Assembly: GCA_046350355.1 (NCBI GenBank)
Contig: JAXMAN010000002.1
Span: 682,001 to 746,000 of the forward strand
Direction: 5' to 3'
DNA from: UBA966 sp046350355
GTDB taxonomy: Bacteria; Planctomycetota; Phycisphaerae; Phycisphaerales; SM1A02
Length of the DNA: 64,000 nucleotides
Shown here: one piece after another, positions 32,490 to 39,652 of the stretch
Layout: each line of letters opens with the position of its first letter
Position numbering within the stretch: position 1 is the stretch's first letter
The notes under the pieces: model-generated
Databases searched by the model: none
What the model saw: the letters and a program-made list of their open reading frames with translations, nothing else
Told to the model about the DNA's origin: nothing
Translations under genes and position numbers: made by a program

Positions 32490-32495
32490 AGAATA
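32490..32495 (-). promoter_or_regulatory. Possible -10 box TATTCT for dacB
   Basis: Minus-strand TATTCT lies 26 nt before ATG 32463. No -35 at 17 bp. Confidence 0.3.
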
Positions 32496-32528
32496 TCGGC
32501 CGGAGCTCAATTCCGCGATTTGTTTTTG

Positions 32529-32545
32529 CCGGGGTTCAACCCCGG
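32529..32545. other. Perfect palindrome between dacB and the secreted-protein pair
   Basis: CCGGGGTTCAACCCCGG, an 8-bp inverted repeat with one central base, in the divergent region. A T5 run precedes it on the plus strand rather than following it, so it does not fit a terminator; an operator is possible but unproven. Confidence 0.3.
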
Positions 32546-32581
32546 ATTCCGCCGCGCCGATCAGGGGCGCGGAGGAATCCC

Positions 32582-33313
32582 ATGCTTCGTCGCCGCACCG
32601 ACCGTCTGGAGAAGATCGCCGCCTTCTGCGCCCTCGGCGTCGCCGCCGTGCTGGCGCTGGCCGGCACCGTCCAGGACCGCTTCGCCGGGGTCGCCACGAA
32701 CGAGATGTGGCAGGCGTCCGAGGATGGCGGTGCCTCCATGCGCCAGTTCAACGGGAAACTCCTCTTCTCGGCGGCGCCGGGCTCCGACCAGCCGGGCTTC
32801 GCCGGCCTCATCTGCACCCGCTACGCGCTCGACTGCACGAAGCCCTGGTCGCTCAGCTTCGACTACGCGCTGAAGCAGGCGCGCCCGACCGGCGGCGCCA
32901 CCACCGGCCCGATCTTCCTCCTGGGGTTCAGCACGGACGACGAGGGGAGCCCCTTCGAGCATGTCCTTGCCATCCAGGCGTACCGCTCGAGCCGCGGCGC
33001 GTTCGTGGGTCGCATCGATTCCGTGGAGGGGGGCGACATCGTCGGTCCGCAGACGCTCGCCTCCATCCCCGCGGTCGGCACGATGGTCATCGCCTACACG
33101 CCCTCGCGCGACCGGCTCCAGATCGTGGTCAACGGCCGCAACGTCGCCACGCTCAACGCCTTCCGCGCCGGCGACTCGCTCGGCACGACGGCGCTCTTCG
33201 GACTCGGCTGCCTGACCCAGCGGGGCACGGGCCGCTGCGCATACACCGACGGCGTGCAGCTGGACAACTTCCAGGCGACCGGCCCGGGCGTGATCGACGC
33301 CCCCTGGCACTGA
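32582..33313 (+). CDS. Secreted beta-sandwich-like protein, first of a tandem paralogous pair
   Basis: A 243-residue protein with an N-terminal signal (DRLEKIAAFCALGVAAVLALAG). The mature part is beta-rich, with 'MRQFNGKLLFSAAPGSD', 'TKPWSLSFDYALKQARPTGGATTGPIFLLGF' and 'GTMVIAYTPSRDRLQIVVNGRNVATLNAF', a layout like concanavalin-type lectin/glucanase or LamG folds, which often bind carbohydrate or act as adhesins. It has no recognised catalytic residues. GGAGGAA is positioned before ATG 32582. The downstream gene (52 nt later) encodes a clear paralogue sharing the signal peptide and strand pattern, so the pair arose by duplication. Confidence 0.7.
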   Translation: MLRRRTDRLEKIAAFCALGVAAVLALAGTVQDRFAGVATNEMWQASEDGGASMRQFNGKLLFSAAPGSDQPGFAGLICTRYALDCTKPWSLSFDYALKQARPTGGATTGPIFLLGFSTDDEGSPFEHVLAIQAYRSSRGAFVGRIDSVEGGDIVGPQTLASIPAVGTMVIAYTPSRDRLQIVVNGRNVATLNAFRAGDSLGTTALFGLGCLTQRGTGRCAYTDGVQLDNFQATGPGVIDAPWH

Positions 33314-33337
33314 ACACGGACTTCACAGGCGCAGGGT

Positions 33338-33343
33338 TATGAT
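33338..33343 (+). promoter_or_regulatory. -10-like box TATGAT before the second secreted paralogue
   Basis: TATGAT lies 22 nt before ATG 33366, leaving room for the strong ribosome binding site AAGGAGG at 33354-33360. It is the clearest example of the leadered class. Confidence 0.5.
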
Positions 33344-33365
33344 CCCCTCCCACAAGGAGGTCTTC

Positions 33366-34145
33366 ATGACCATGCGTTCGGATCGACTCAAGCGTCTCGC
33401 CGCCTTCGCGGTGCTCGCAGCGGGCGCCGCCTATGGGCTCGCCGGCTCGTTCGTGGACAACTTCAGCGGGAACACGATCAACACCTCGGTGTGGGACGAG
33501 AGCTCCTACGCGGGCGGGTCGGTCGTCCAGAAGAACGGCCGACTGAAGTTCTCCGCCGCGCGCGACGGCGACGACTATTCCGTGAGCAGCCTCTACAACC
33601 AGCTGTACGGCTTCGACATGACTAAGTCGTGGACGGCGTCCTTCGCGTACGTGCTGGGCACGGGCGCCGCGCCGGCGGGCGCCACCGCGGGTCCGGTCCT
33701 CGCGCTGCAGTGGGGCTTCGGTCCGCCGAAGACCATCGCGGCGAGCTACGGCATCGCCTACCTTCAGGTCTACAAGTCGAAGCAGGGCACCTTCGTCGGC
33801 TACATCCCCTTCGAGCCGTTCGCTGCGAAGTCGACCATTCCGACGCCGCTGCCCTTCGCGGCCATTCCGTCCCGCGGAACGATCGTCTTCCAGTACAACC
33901 CGACCTTCGACCGCATGCAGATCTTCGTGAACCGCCGGCTCGTCGCGACGGTGCGCGACTTCATCGAGACCTTCACGGTCGAGGTGCCCGTCGGTGGCAT
34001 CGCCCCCTCGAACGTCGCCGCCTGGTTCATTGGCAACGTGACGAACCACGGCTCCGGCGCCTTCAACTACACCTTCGGCGTCCAGGTCGACACGCTCAAC
34101 ATGAGCGGCCCCGGCGTGGTCACCTTGGACTGGCTGCCGGACTGA
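33366..34145 (+). CDS. Secreted beta-sandwich-like protein, second of a tandem paralogous pair
   Basis: A 259-residue precursor with signal 'DRLKRLAAFAVLAAGAAYGLAG' followed by 'SFVDNFSGNTINTSVWDESS', the start seen in many bacterial concanavalin-like (glucanase or lectin) domains. Residues shared with the upstream paralogue include 'NGRLKFSAA', 'TKSWTASFAYVLG', 'GTFVGYI' and 'GTIVFQYNPTFDRMQIFVNRRLVATVRDF'. No Glu-x-Asp-x-Glu glucanase motif is seen, so a binding role is likelier than hydrolysis. It starts after AAGGAGG, the strongest ribosome binding site of the window, and ends before a canonical rho-independent terminator, pointing to an independent, possibly highly expressed unit. Confidence 0.72.
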   Translation: MTMRSDRLKRLAAFAVLAAGAAYGLAGSFVDNFSGNTINTSVWDESSYAGGSVVQKNGRLKFSAARDGDDYSVSSLYNQLYGFDMTKSWTASFAYVLGTGAAPAGATAGPVLALQWGFGPPKTIAASYGIAYLQVYKSKQGTFVGYIPFEPFAAKSTIPTPLPFAAIPSRGTIVFQYNPTFDRMQIFVNRRLVATVRDFIETFTVEVPVGGIAPSNVAAWFIGNVTNHGSGAFNYTFGVQVDTLNMSGPGVVTLDWLPD

Positions 34146-34175
34146 GTCCGCGGCCTCGTTTCCCGAAACCCATCC

Positions 34176-34214
34176 GAGGCCGGCGCCCACGCGGGCGCCG
34201 GCCTCGTCGTTTTT
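34176..34214 (+). terminator. Rho-independent terminator
   Basis: A perfect 13-bp stem (34176-34188 with 34193-34205, loop ACGC) followed by GTCGTTTTT. It separates the secreted-protein pair from serC and is the only canonical U-tract terminator I see in the window. Confidence 0.85.
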
Positions 34215-34254
34215 GCCGTTCGCGCGCACTCCCCGGAGCGCGTGGTGGCTGCGG

Positions 34255-34260
34255 TAAAGT
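34255..34260 (+). promoter_or_regulatory. -10-like box TAAAGT for serC (leaderless type)
   Basis: TAAAGT ends 9 nt before ATG 34270; no Shine-Dalgarno sequence. Confidence 0.5.
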
Positions 34261-34269
34261 GCCCGGCTT

Positions 34270-35364
34270 ATGGCCTCCGACGCTCCCCGCGCCCACAACT
34301 TCTCCGCCGGTCCGTCCACGCTCCCCGACGAGGTCCTCCTCGCCGCGCGCGAGGACCTCTGGTCGCTGCACGGCACCGGGATCGGCATCCTCGAGCACAG
34401 CCACCGCGGCCCGACCTTCGACCGCGTCCTCCACGAGACCTTCGCCGCGCTGCGCACCGTCTCGGGGCTGGGAGACGAGTACGAGATCCTCCTCATGCCC
34501 GGCGGCGCGACGGTGCAGTTCGCGCTGCTGCCGATGAACTTCCTGCGCCCGGGGCAGAGGGCGGCCTTCATCGACAGCAGCATCTGGACGCGCGTCGCCT
34601 ACGAGCAGGCCGTGAAGCAGGTGCCCAGCGAGTACATCTGGAGCGCCAAGGCCACCAACTACGACCGCATCCCGCGCCCGGGCGAGCTCCCCGACTGCTC
34701 GGGCTTCGCGTACGTCCAGTACTGCACGAACAACACCGTCGAGGGCTCGCAGTTCCCCGGCCCCATCGAGGTGAACGCGCCCACCGTCTGCGACGCCAGC
34801 AGCGACATCTTCTCGCGCCCCTACGACTACTCGAAGCACGCGATCGTCCTCGCCTGCGCGCAGAAGAACCTCGGCCCCAGCGGCAACACCGTGATGTTCA
34901 TCCGCCGCGACTGGCTCGAGGCCTCGCGCGAGGACGTCTCCCCGATCCTGAGCTTCCGCGAGAACGCCAAGGCGGAATCGCGCCTGAACACGCCCAACAC
35001 CTTCGGCATCTACCTCATCGGCCAGGTCTGCCGCTGGATCACCAGGCAGGGCGGCATGGCCGCGATGGGCAAGCGCAACGCCGAGAAGGCCGCGCTCCTC
35101 TACGACGCGATCGACGGCTCCGGCGGCTTCTACCGCGGGACCGCGCAGCCCTGGTGCCGCTCGCAGATGAACGTGACCTTCCGCATCGCCGACGAGTCGC
35201 TCGAGGCGCGCTTCATCGCCGAGGCCGCCGCGCAGGGGCTCGACGGCCTGACCGGCCACCGCTCCGTCGGCGGGATGCGCGCATCCATCTACAACGCCGT
35301 CCCGAAGGCCGCCTGCACCGCGCTGGCGCAGTTCATGGCGGAGTTCCGCCGCACGCGCGGGTGA
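34270..35364 (+). CDS. serC: Phosphoserine aminotransferase
   Basis: PLP enzyme converting 3-phosphohydroxypyruvate to phosphoserine, also used in pyridoxine synthesis. The 364-residue protein matches SerC along its length: 'NFSAGPSTLPDEVL', 'ILEHSHRGPTFDRVLHET', 'LLMPGGATVQFALLPMNFL', 'YVQYCTNNTVEGSQF', 'CDASSDIFSRPYDYSKHAIVLACAQKNLGPSG' with Schiff-base Lys199, and 'NTPNTFGIYLIGQV'. It follows the strong terminator and has its own leaderless-type box. It converges with the zinc-ribbon membrane gene, only 3 bp between stops. Confidence 0.95.
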   Translation: MASDAPRAHNFSAGPSTLPDEVLLAAREDLWSLHGTGIGILEHSHRGPTFDRVLHETFAALRTVSGLGDEYEILLMPGGATVQFALLPMNFLRPGQRAAFIDSSIWTRVAYEQAVKQVPSEYIWSAKATNYDRIPRPGELPDCSGFAYVQYCTNNTVEGSQFPGPIEVNAPTVCDASSDIFSRPYDYSKHAIVLACAQKNLGPSGNTVMFIRRDWLEASREDVSPILSFRENAKAESRLNTPNTFGIYLIGQVCRWITRQGGMAAMGKRNAEKAALLYDAIDGSGGFYRGTAQPWCRSQMNVTFRIADESLEARFIAEAAAQGLDGLTGHRSVGGMRASIYNAVPKAACTALAQFMAEFRRTRG

Positions 35365-35367
35365 CGG

Positions 35368-36114
35368 CTAGCGGTTGGCGACCGCCCACGTCATCCAGAC
35401 GGCGAACCCGATCAGCGCGAGAAACATGATCGCCAACCCAAGCGCGCGCCCCAGCGGCGCGTAGCGCCAGGTCGGCTCGATCCGCCCCCAGAACCAGTGG
35501 CAGTGCGCGCTGATCGCCGCGCCGAGCAACACGAAGCCCAGGAAGGTCGACGTCGGGCCGCCGACGCTGCGGCCGCCGAAACCAAGGATGGAGCGAACTC
35601 CACTACTCCTCGGCGGCGGGATCGGTCCCCGCCATCCGGGCCAGGTCGTCGCGAGTCCGAACCGGACGCTGAGAATTGCCCAGGTCGCCAGCAGCGCGGC
35701 GAGCACGATGCCCAGCAGGAACGATCCCTGCATGAAGCGCACGATGAAGGGTGGCACGCCCGCGGGCGCCAGGATCACCGTGTCCGACTCCTGCGGGTCG
35801 TAGCGATGGCCGCAGCCGGGGCAGTGTCCGGGCTCGCGCGGCCGCCCGAGCGCGGCGCCGCAGGTGCGGCAGCGCATGATCGCGAAGCGGCGCAGCCAGT
35901 GCCGCCGCCATTCCGGGAAGTGATGCGTCGCGCGATGGAAGAGGCCCGGCGCGCGCGAGAACGTCCGCGGCTCGGCGGGATCGAATCGCGCGCTGCACTC
36001 CGGACATCGCCCGGAGCGCACGCCGCGGAGGCTCTGCCCGCAGCCGATGCAGTAGCCATCGTCCCCCGGCATCGGAGGCACCCACCGCGGCTCCTGTGCG
36101 GATTCGGGGGACAC
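35368..36114 (-). CDS. Membrane protein with two N-terminal zinc ribbons
   Basis: A 248-residue protein. Residues 20-45 hold 'YCIGCGQSLRGVRSGRCPECSARFDP' and residues 80-105 'CRTCGAALGRPREPGHCPGCGHRYDP', two CxxC...CxxC ribbons of the rubredoxin type. Three predicted transmembrane helices follow (about 'GSFLLGIVLAALLATWAILSV', 'FLGFVLLGAAISAHCHW' and 'LGLAIMFLALIGFAVWMTW'). Zinc ribbons at the start of small membrane proteins are common in planctomycetes; the job is unknown. GTG 36114 is preferred to ATG 36072 because TAGACT ends 6 nt upstream of the GTG and the first Cys pair would otherwise start abruptly. Confidence 0.75.
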   Translation of the reverse strand: MSPESAQEPRWVPPMPGDDGYCIGCGQSLRGVRSGRCPECSARFDPAEPRTFSRAPGLFHRATHHFPEWRRHWLRRFAIMRCRTCGAALGRPREPGHCPGCGHRYDPQESDTVILAPAGVPPFIVRFMQGSFLLGIVLAALLATWAILSVRFGLATTWPGWRGPIPPPRSSGVRSILGFGGRSVGGPTSTFLGFVLLGAAISAHCHWFWGRIEPTWRYAPLGRALGLAIMFLALIGFAVWMTWAVANR

Positions 36115-36120
36115 GGCCGC

Positions 36121-36126
36121 AGTCTA
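36121..36126 (-). promoter_or_regulatory. -10-like box TAGACT (leaderless type)
   Basis: TAGACT ends 6 nt before GTG 36114 and supports that start codon. Confidence 0.55.
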
Positions 36127-36180
36127 TTCCCCCGTCCTTGCCGCCCTCGGATTTCGCTTCGCCCCCGGAGCGCGCGCCAC

Positions 36181-36186
36181 TACGAT
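36181..36186 (+). promoter_or_regulatory. -10-like box TACGAT before the C-type lectin gene
   Basis: TACGAT lies 43 nt before ATG 36230; the leader holds GGAGG (36220-36224). Leadered class. Confidence 0.4.
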
Positions 36187-36229
36187 CCGACGCATCGTGG
36201 GTTCGATCCATCATTCACCGGAGGTCTCC

Positions 36230-37285
36230 ATGCCGCGCGTCAACCGCCGTCACGCCGTGTCCGTCTGCGCCGTCCTGCTCGCTGGCTCCATGCCGGGCCT
36301 CTGCTTCGCGCAGGCCAACGACAACTGCTCCGCGCCCGAGCCGATCGCCGGCTACGGCAGCTTCATCACGAGCAACGTGGGCGCGACCACCGACGGCGCC
36401 GCGGATGCCGCCTGCAACTTCTTCAGCTCGCAGCAGATCTGGGCGGATGTCTGGATGTGCTGGACGGCCACCGAGTCGGGCATCGCCATCGCCGAGACCT
36501 GCGGCAGCGGCTTCGACACGAAGATCGCGGCGTACCTCGGCTGCGGCTGCGGCGGCACGATCCTCGCCTGCAACGACGACGCGTGCAGCCTGCAGAGCCG
36601 CGTGACCTTCGCGGTGACCGCCGGCCAGACCTACACGCTGCGCCTGGGTTCCTACTCCAGCAACGGCAGCAACGTGGCCACCGGGCAGATCCTGCTCACG
36701 ACGCGCTCGGGCGCGCTGGCCGACCTGGTGAACCCCGCCAACGGGCACCGCTACGTCGCCTACGACACCTCGGGCTGGAACGCCGCGGAGGCGACGGCGC
36801 AGCTCCTGGGCGGCCACCTCGTGACGATCGACGATGCGGACGAGAACGCGTGGGTGCACGACAACTTCGGCAACCTCAACGGCACCGACCGCCGCATCTG
36901 GATCGGCTTCAGCGATTCCGCGAGCGAGGGCGCGTTCGTCTGGGCCGACGGCAGCCCGGTGACCTACACGAACTGGAATCCCGGCGAGCCCAACAACTCG
37001 GGCGGCGTCGAGCACTACGCGGAGATGCTCGGCTCCAACGGCCGGTGGAACGACCTGAACGAGGCGGGCAGCGGCTACGTGCACATCGCGATCGCCGAGC
37101 TCGGTCCCGCGACCCTGCCGTGCAGCGCCGACCTCAACCACGACGGCCAGGTGGACGGCGCGGACCTCGGCGAGCTCCTGGGCAACTGGAACGGCTCGGG
37201 CGTGCCCGCGGACCTGAACGCGGACGGCATCGTCAACGGCGCCGACCTGGGCCAGATGCTCGGAAGCTGGGGTGTCTGCCCGTAA
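36230..37285 (+). CDS. Secreted protein with PPC-like, C-type lectin and dockerin-like domains
   Basis: A 351-residue precursor. Residues 1-29 are a signal peptide; 30-155 a Cys-rich pre-peptidase-C-terminal (PPC)-like beta domain ('NDNCSAPEPIAGYGSFITSN'); 165-292 a C-type lectin-like domain with 'GGHLVTIDDADENAWV', 'IWIGFSD', the Ca/sugar motif Glu-Pro-Asn (253-255) and the Trp-Asn-Asp motif (273-275). Residues 299-351 hold two dockerin-like Ca-binding units, 'DLNHDGQVDGADLGELLGNW' and 'DLNADGIVNGADLGQMLGSW', ending in Cys-Pro. The EPN form suggests mannose-type ligands, an inference. GGAGG supports ATG 36230. It converges on trpB with 3 bp between stops. Confidence 0.85.
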   Translation: MPRVNRRHAVSVCAVLLAGSMPGLCFAQANDNCSAPEPIAGYGSFITSNVGATTDGAADAACNFFSSQQIWADVWMCWTATESGIAIAETCGSGFDTKIAAYLGCGCGGTILACNDDACSLQSRVTFAVTAGQTYTLRLGSYSSNGSNVATGQILLTTRSGALADLVNPANGHRYVAYDTSGWNAAEATAQLLGGHLVTIDDADENAWVHDNFGNLNGTDRRIWIGFSDSASEGAFVWADGSPVTYTNWNPGEPNNSGGVEHYAEMLGSNGRWNDLNEAGSGYVHIAIAELGPATLPCSADLNHDGQVDGADLGELLGNWNGSGVPADLNADGIVNGADLGQMLGSWGVCP

Positions 37286-37288
37286 GGG

Positions 37289-38494
37289 TCAGCGCCCGCG
37301 CGCGGCGAGGAGGCGGATCACCTCGTTCACGTCCTTGTCGCCGCGGCCGCTCACGTTGATGACCACGATCGACTCGCGCGGCATCGTCCGCGCGAGCTCG
37401 ACCGCGGCATGCACCGCGTGCGAGGACTCCAGCGCGGGGATGATCCCCTCGGTCTGCGCGAGCAGCTCGAAGGCGGCCAGCGCCTGGTCGTCCGTCGCGG
37501 CCGTGTACTGCACGCGCCCGGCGTCCTTCCAGTAGCTGTGCTCGGGCCCGACGCCCGGATAGTCCAGGCCGGCGCTGCACGAGTGGACATCCGCGGTCTG
37601 CCCCGAGGGGTCCTGCAGGACGTAGCTCATCGAGCCGTGCAGGACGCCGGGGCTCCCGTGGCTGAGCGGCGCGGCGTGGTCGCCCGCCGCAGGTCCGCGT
37701 CCGCCCGCCTCGACGCCCACCAGGCGCACCGAGGCGTCGTCCACGAAGGGCCAGAACATGCCCGCCGCGTTGCTGCCGCCGCCCACGCACGCGACGACCG
37801 CGTCGGGCAGCCGCCCGCAGCGCTCGAGCACCTGCGCGCGGCACTCGCGGCCAATCACGCTCTGGAAGTCGCGCACGATGCGCGGGAACGGGTGCGGGCC
37901 CACGACGCTGCCGAGGATGTAGTGCGTCTGGCCGACGCTGCCCATCCAGTCGCGCATCGCCTCGTTGGTCGCGTCCTTGAGGGTGCGGCTGCCGGTGGTG
38001 ACCTCGTTCACCTTCGCGCCCATGAGGCGCATGCGGAAGACGTTGAGCGCCTGCCGGCGCACGTCCTCGGCGCCCATGTAGACCTCGCAGGGCAGCCCGA
38101 AGTGCGCGCACGCGGTGGCGGTCGCGACGCCGTGCTGGCCCGCGCCGGTCTCCGCGATGATGCGCGTCTTGCCCATGCGCCGCGCGAGCAGCGCCTGCCC
38201 GATCGTGTTGTTGATCTTGTGCGCGCCCGTGTGCGCGAGGTCCTCGCGCTTGAGCAGGATGCGCGCGCCCCCCGCGCGCTCCGTCAGGCGCGGCGCCTCG
38301 GTGAGCGGGGTGGGGCGTCCCACGAAGTCGCGCAGAAGCGCGTCGAGCTCCTCCTGGAAGGCGCGGTCGCGGCGGGCGGCCTCGTAGGCGGCGTCGAGCT
38401 CCTCGAGCGCGGGGACGAGCGTCTCCGGGACGTAGCGTCCGCCGAAGCGGCCGAAGCGGCCGCGCGCGTCGGGGACGGTGGTGGCGATGGACAT
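37289..38494 (-). CDS. trpB: Tryptophan synthase beta chain
   Basis: Condenses indole and serine to tryptophan with PLP. The 401-residue protein has the TrpB start 'GRFGRFGGRYVPETL', the PLP-lysine motif 'KREDLAHTGAHKINN' (Lys93), 'AETGAGQHGVATATACA' and the phosphate-binding 'VACVGGGSNAAGMF' loop, and ends with 'ESIVVINVSGRGDKDV'. trpA is not adjacent (the usual trpBA pair is broken up), so the alpha subunit must be elsewhere. The TAAGAT box that ends 6 nt before the ATG overlaps the stop codon of pssA. Confidence 0.95.
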   Translation of the reverse strand: MSIATTVPDARGRFGRFGGRYVPETLVPALEELDAAYEAARRDRAFQEELDALLRDFVGRPTPLTEAPRLTERAGGARILLKREDLAHTGAHKINNTIGQALLARRMGKTRIIAETGAGQHGVATATACAHFGLPCEVYMGAEDVRRQALNVFRMRLMGAKVNEVTTGSRTLKDATNEAMRDWMGSVGQTHYILGSVVGPHPFPRIVRDFQSVIGRECRAQVLERCGRLPDAVVACVGGGSNAAGMFWPFVDDASVRLVGVEAGGRGPAAGDHAAPLSHGSPGVLHGSMSYVLQDPSGQTADVHSCSAGLDYPGVGPEHSYWKDAGRVQYTAATDDQALAAFELLAQTEGIIPALESSHAVHAAVELARTMPRESIVVINVSGRGDKDVNEVIRLLAARGR

Positions 38495-38500
38495 GGCGCG

Positions 38501-38506
38501 ATCTTA
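38501..38506 (-). promoter_or_regulatory. -10-like box TAAGAT for trpB (leaderless type)
   Basis: TAAGAT ends 6 nt before ATG 38494; its first three bases are the TAA stop codon of pssA (38504-38506). Confidence 0.55.
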
Positions 38507-39532
38507 GGCGCGGCCGGGGCCGGCGTCGTCGCGCGGCGCGGCGTCGGCGCCGCCCGCAGCGGCGAGCGCGCCCTTGCGGCCGCCCATCGCGAGGATCGGC
38601 CCGCTGAGCGCGTAGCCGACCAGGGCCAGCGCGAGCGTCTCGTGGAACCACCACGCCGCGACCGCGACCACGACGAGCATGACCGCCACCTGCGGGAGCG
38701 ACTTGCGCCCCTTGAGGTAGCGGTTCACGAAGTGCGGGTAGCGCATGCGGCTGACCATCGCGAAGGCGCAGAGGAGCGTCACCGCGGGGATGACCATCGA
38801 GCTCGTCGCCGCGAATCCGGGTGGCTGCTTTTCCGGCCAGAGCACGAGCACCAGGTGCTGGTGCAGCAGCGCCAGGCTGGCGACCGTCCCGCCCGCGCCG
38901 GGGCTCGGCAGCCCCTTGAACCAGCGGTGGTCCTGCTCGTCGGCGCTGGTGGACTCGACGTTGAAGCGCGCCAGCCGCAGCGCGGTGCAGCAGATGTAGA
39001 TCGCCGCGATCGACCAGCAGATGCGCGAGTACATGTTGCCCGTGTCGGGCACCAGGATCCCGTCCCCCGGGCCGTAGTAGAGGCCCACCAGGCGCAGCAT
39101 CATGAAGGCGGGCGCGACGCCGAAGGTGACGACGTCGGCGAGCGAGTCGAGCTGCGCGCCCAGGTCGCTGGTGCTGCGCGTCAGCCGCGCGAGCGATCCG
39201 TCGATCGCGTCGAAGGCCATGCCCAGGAAGACCAGCGTGCCCGCGACGGTGAGCGGATGCCAGCCGAAGGGGGTCGCGCCGCCGGACTCGCCCGCGCGCG
39301 CGCTGTAGTAGATGGCCGCGAAGCCGCAGAGGAGATTCCCCAGCGTCATCATCGTCGGCAGCACCTTCACGCCCGGCAGCGGGCGGCGGTTGCTGCGCCG
39401 GCGCAGGCGCATGCGCATGCCGCGCGGGGGCCTCGGCTCGCCGGAGGCGTCCTGCCGATCACCGCGGAGCGGGGCGGGGCGCTGGAAGGATCGGGGGTCG
39501 TTCATCGCGGCGCGGGTGCGTCGGACCATCAT
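38504..39532 (-). CDS. pssA: CDP-diacylglycerol-serine O-phosphatidyltransferase-like protein
   Basis: Membrane phosphatidyltransferase; from its overall form a phosphatidylserine synthase using the CDP-diacylglycerol made by CdsA. A basic N-terminal region of about 55 residues is followed by 'VLPTMMTLGNLLCGFAAIYYS' and the CDP-alcohol motif 'FDAIDGSLARLTRSTSDLGAQLDSLAD', which fits D(x)2DG(x)2AR(x)8G(x)3D(x)3D exactly. 'VVTFGVAPAFMM' and several further helices follow. The 342-residue length is larger than Bacillus PssA owing to the N-terminal extension and a Gly/Ala/Asp-rich tail. A TAGACT box lies 15 nt before the first ATG. Confidence 0.88.
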   Translation of the reverse strand: MMVRRTRAAMNDPRSFQRPAPLRGDRQDASGEPRPPRGMRMRLRRRSNRRPLPGVKVLPTMMTLGNLLCGFAAIYYSARAGESGGATPFGWHPLTVAGTLVFLGMAFDAIDGSLARLTRSTSDLGAQLDSLADVVTFGVAPAFMMLRLVGLYYGPGDGILVPDTGNMYSRICWSIAAIYICCTALRLARFNVESTSADEQDHRWFKGLPSPGAGGTVASLALLHQHLVLVLWPEKQPPGFAATSSMVIPAVTLLCAFAMVSRMRYPHFVNRYLKGRKSLPQVAVMLVVVAVAAWWFHETLALALVGYALSGPILAMGGRKGALAAAGGADAAPRDDAGPGRA

Positions 39533-39547
39533 CGGCCGACGGGGCGG

Positions 39548-39553
39548 AGTCTA
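39548..39553 (-). promoter_or_regulatory. -10-like box TAGACT for pssA
   Basis: TAGACT lies 15 nt before ATG 39532, predicting a leader of about 8 nt, too short for a Shine-Dalgarno interaction. Confidence 0.4.
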
Positions 39554-39652
39554 TGCATCGCACGCCGCGGTTCCGGCGCGCGTCGGCGCAGTCGCGCATA
39601 AGAACGCGCGGCGCGACGCATCGGCGCGGCTGCGCGGCGCGGGTCGCGCGCC

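Noticed and set aside
32529..32545. Perfect palindrome considered as a rho-independent terminator
   Set aside because: The T run precedes rather than follows the hairpin on the plus strand, and on the minus strand an A run follows. No gene ends there. It is listed only as a palindrome.
36230..37285. Cellulosomal dockerin
   Set aside because: The repeats resemble dockerin loops but no cohesin or glycoside hydrolase is nearby. The Phycisphaerae-type repeat is more likely a general surface or sorting element.
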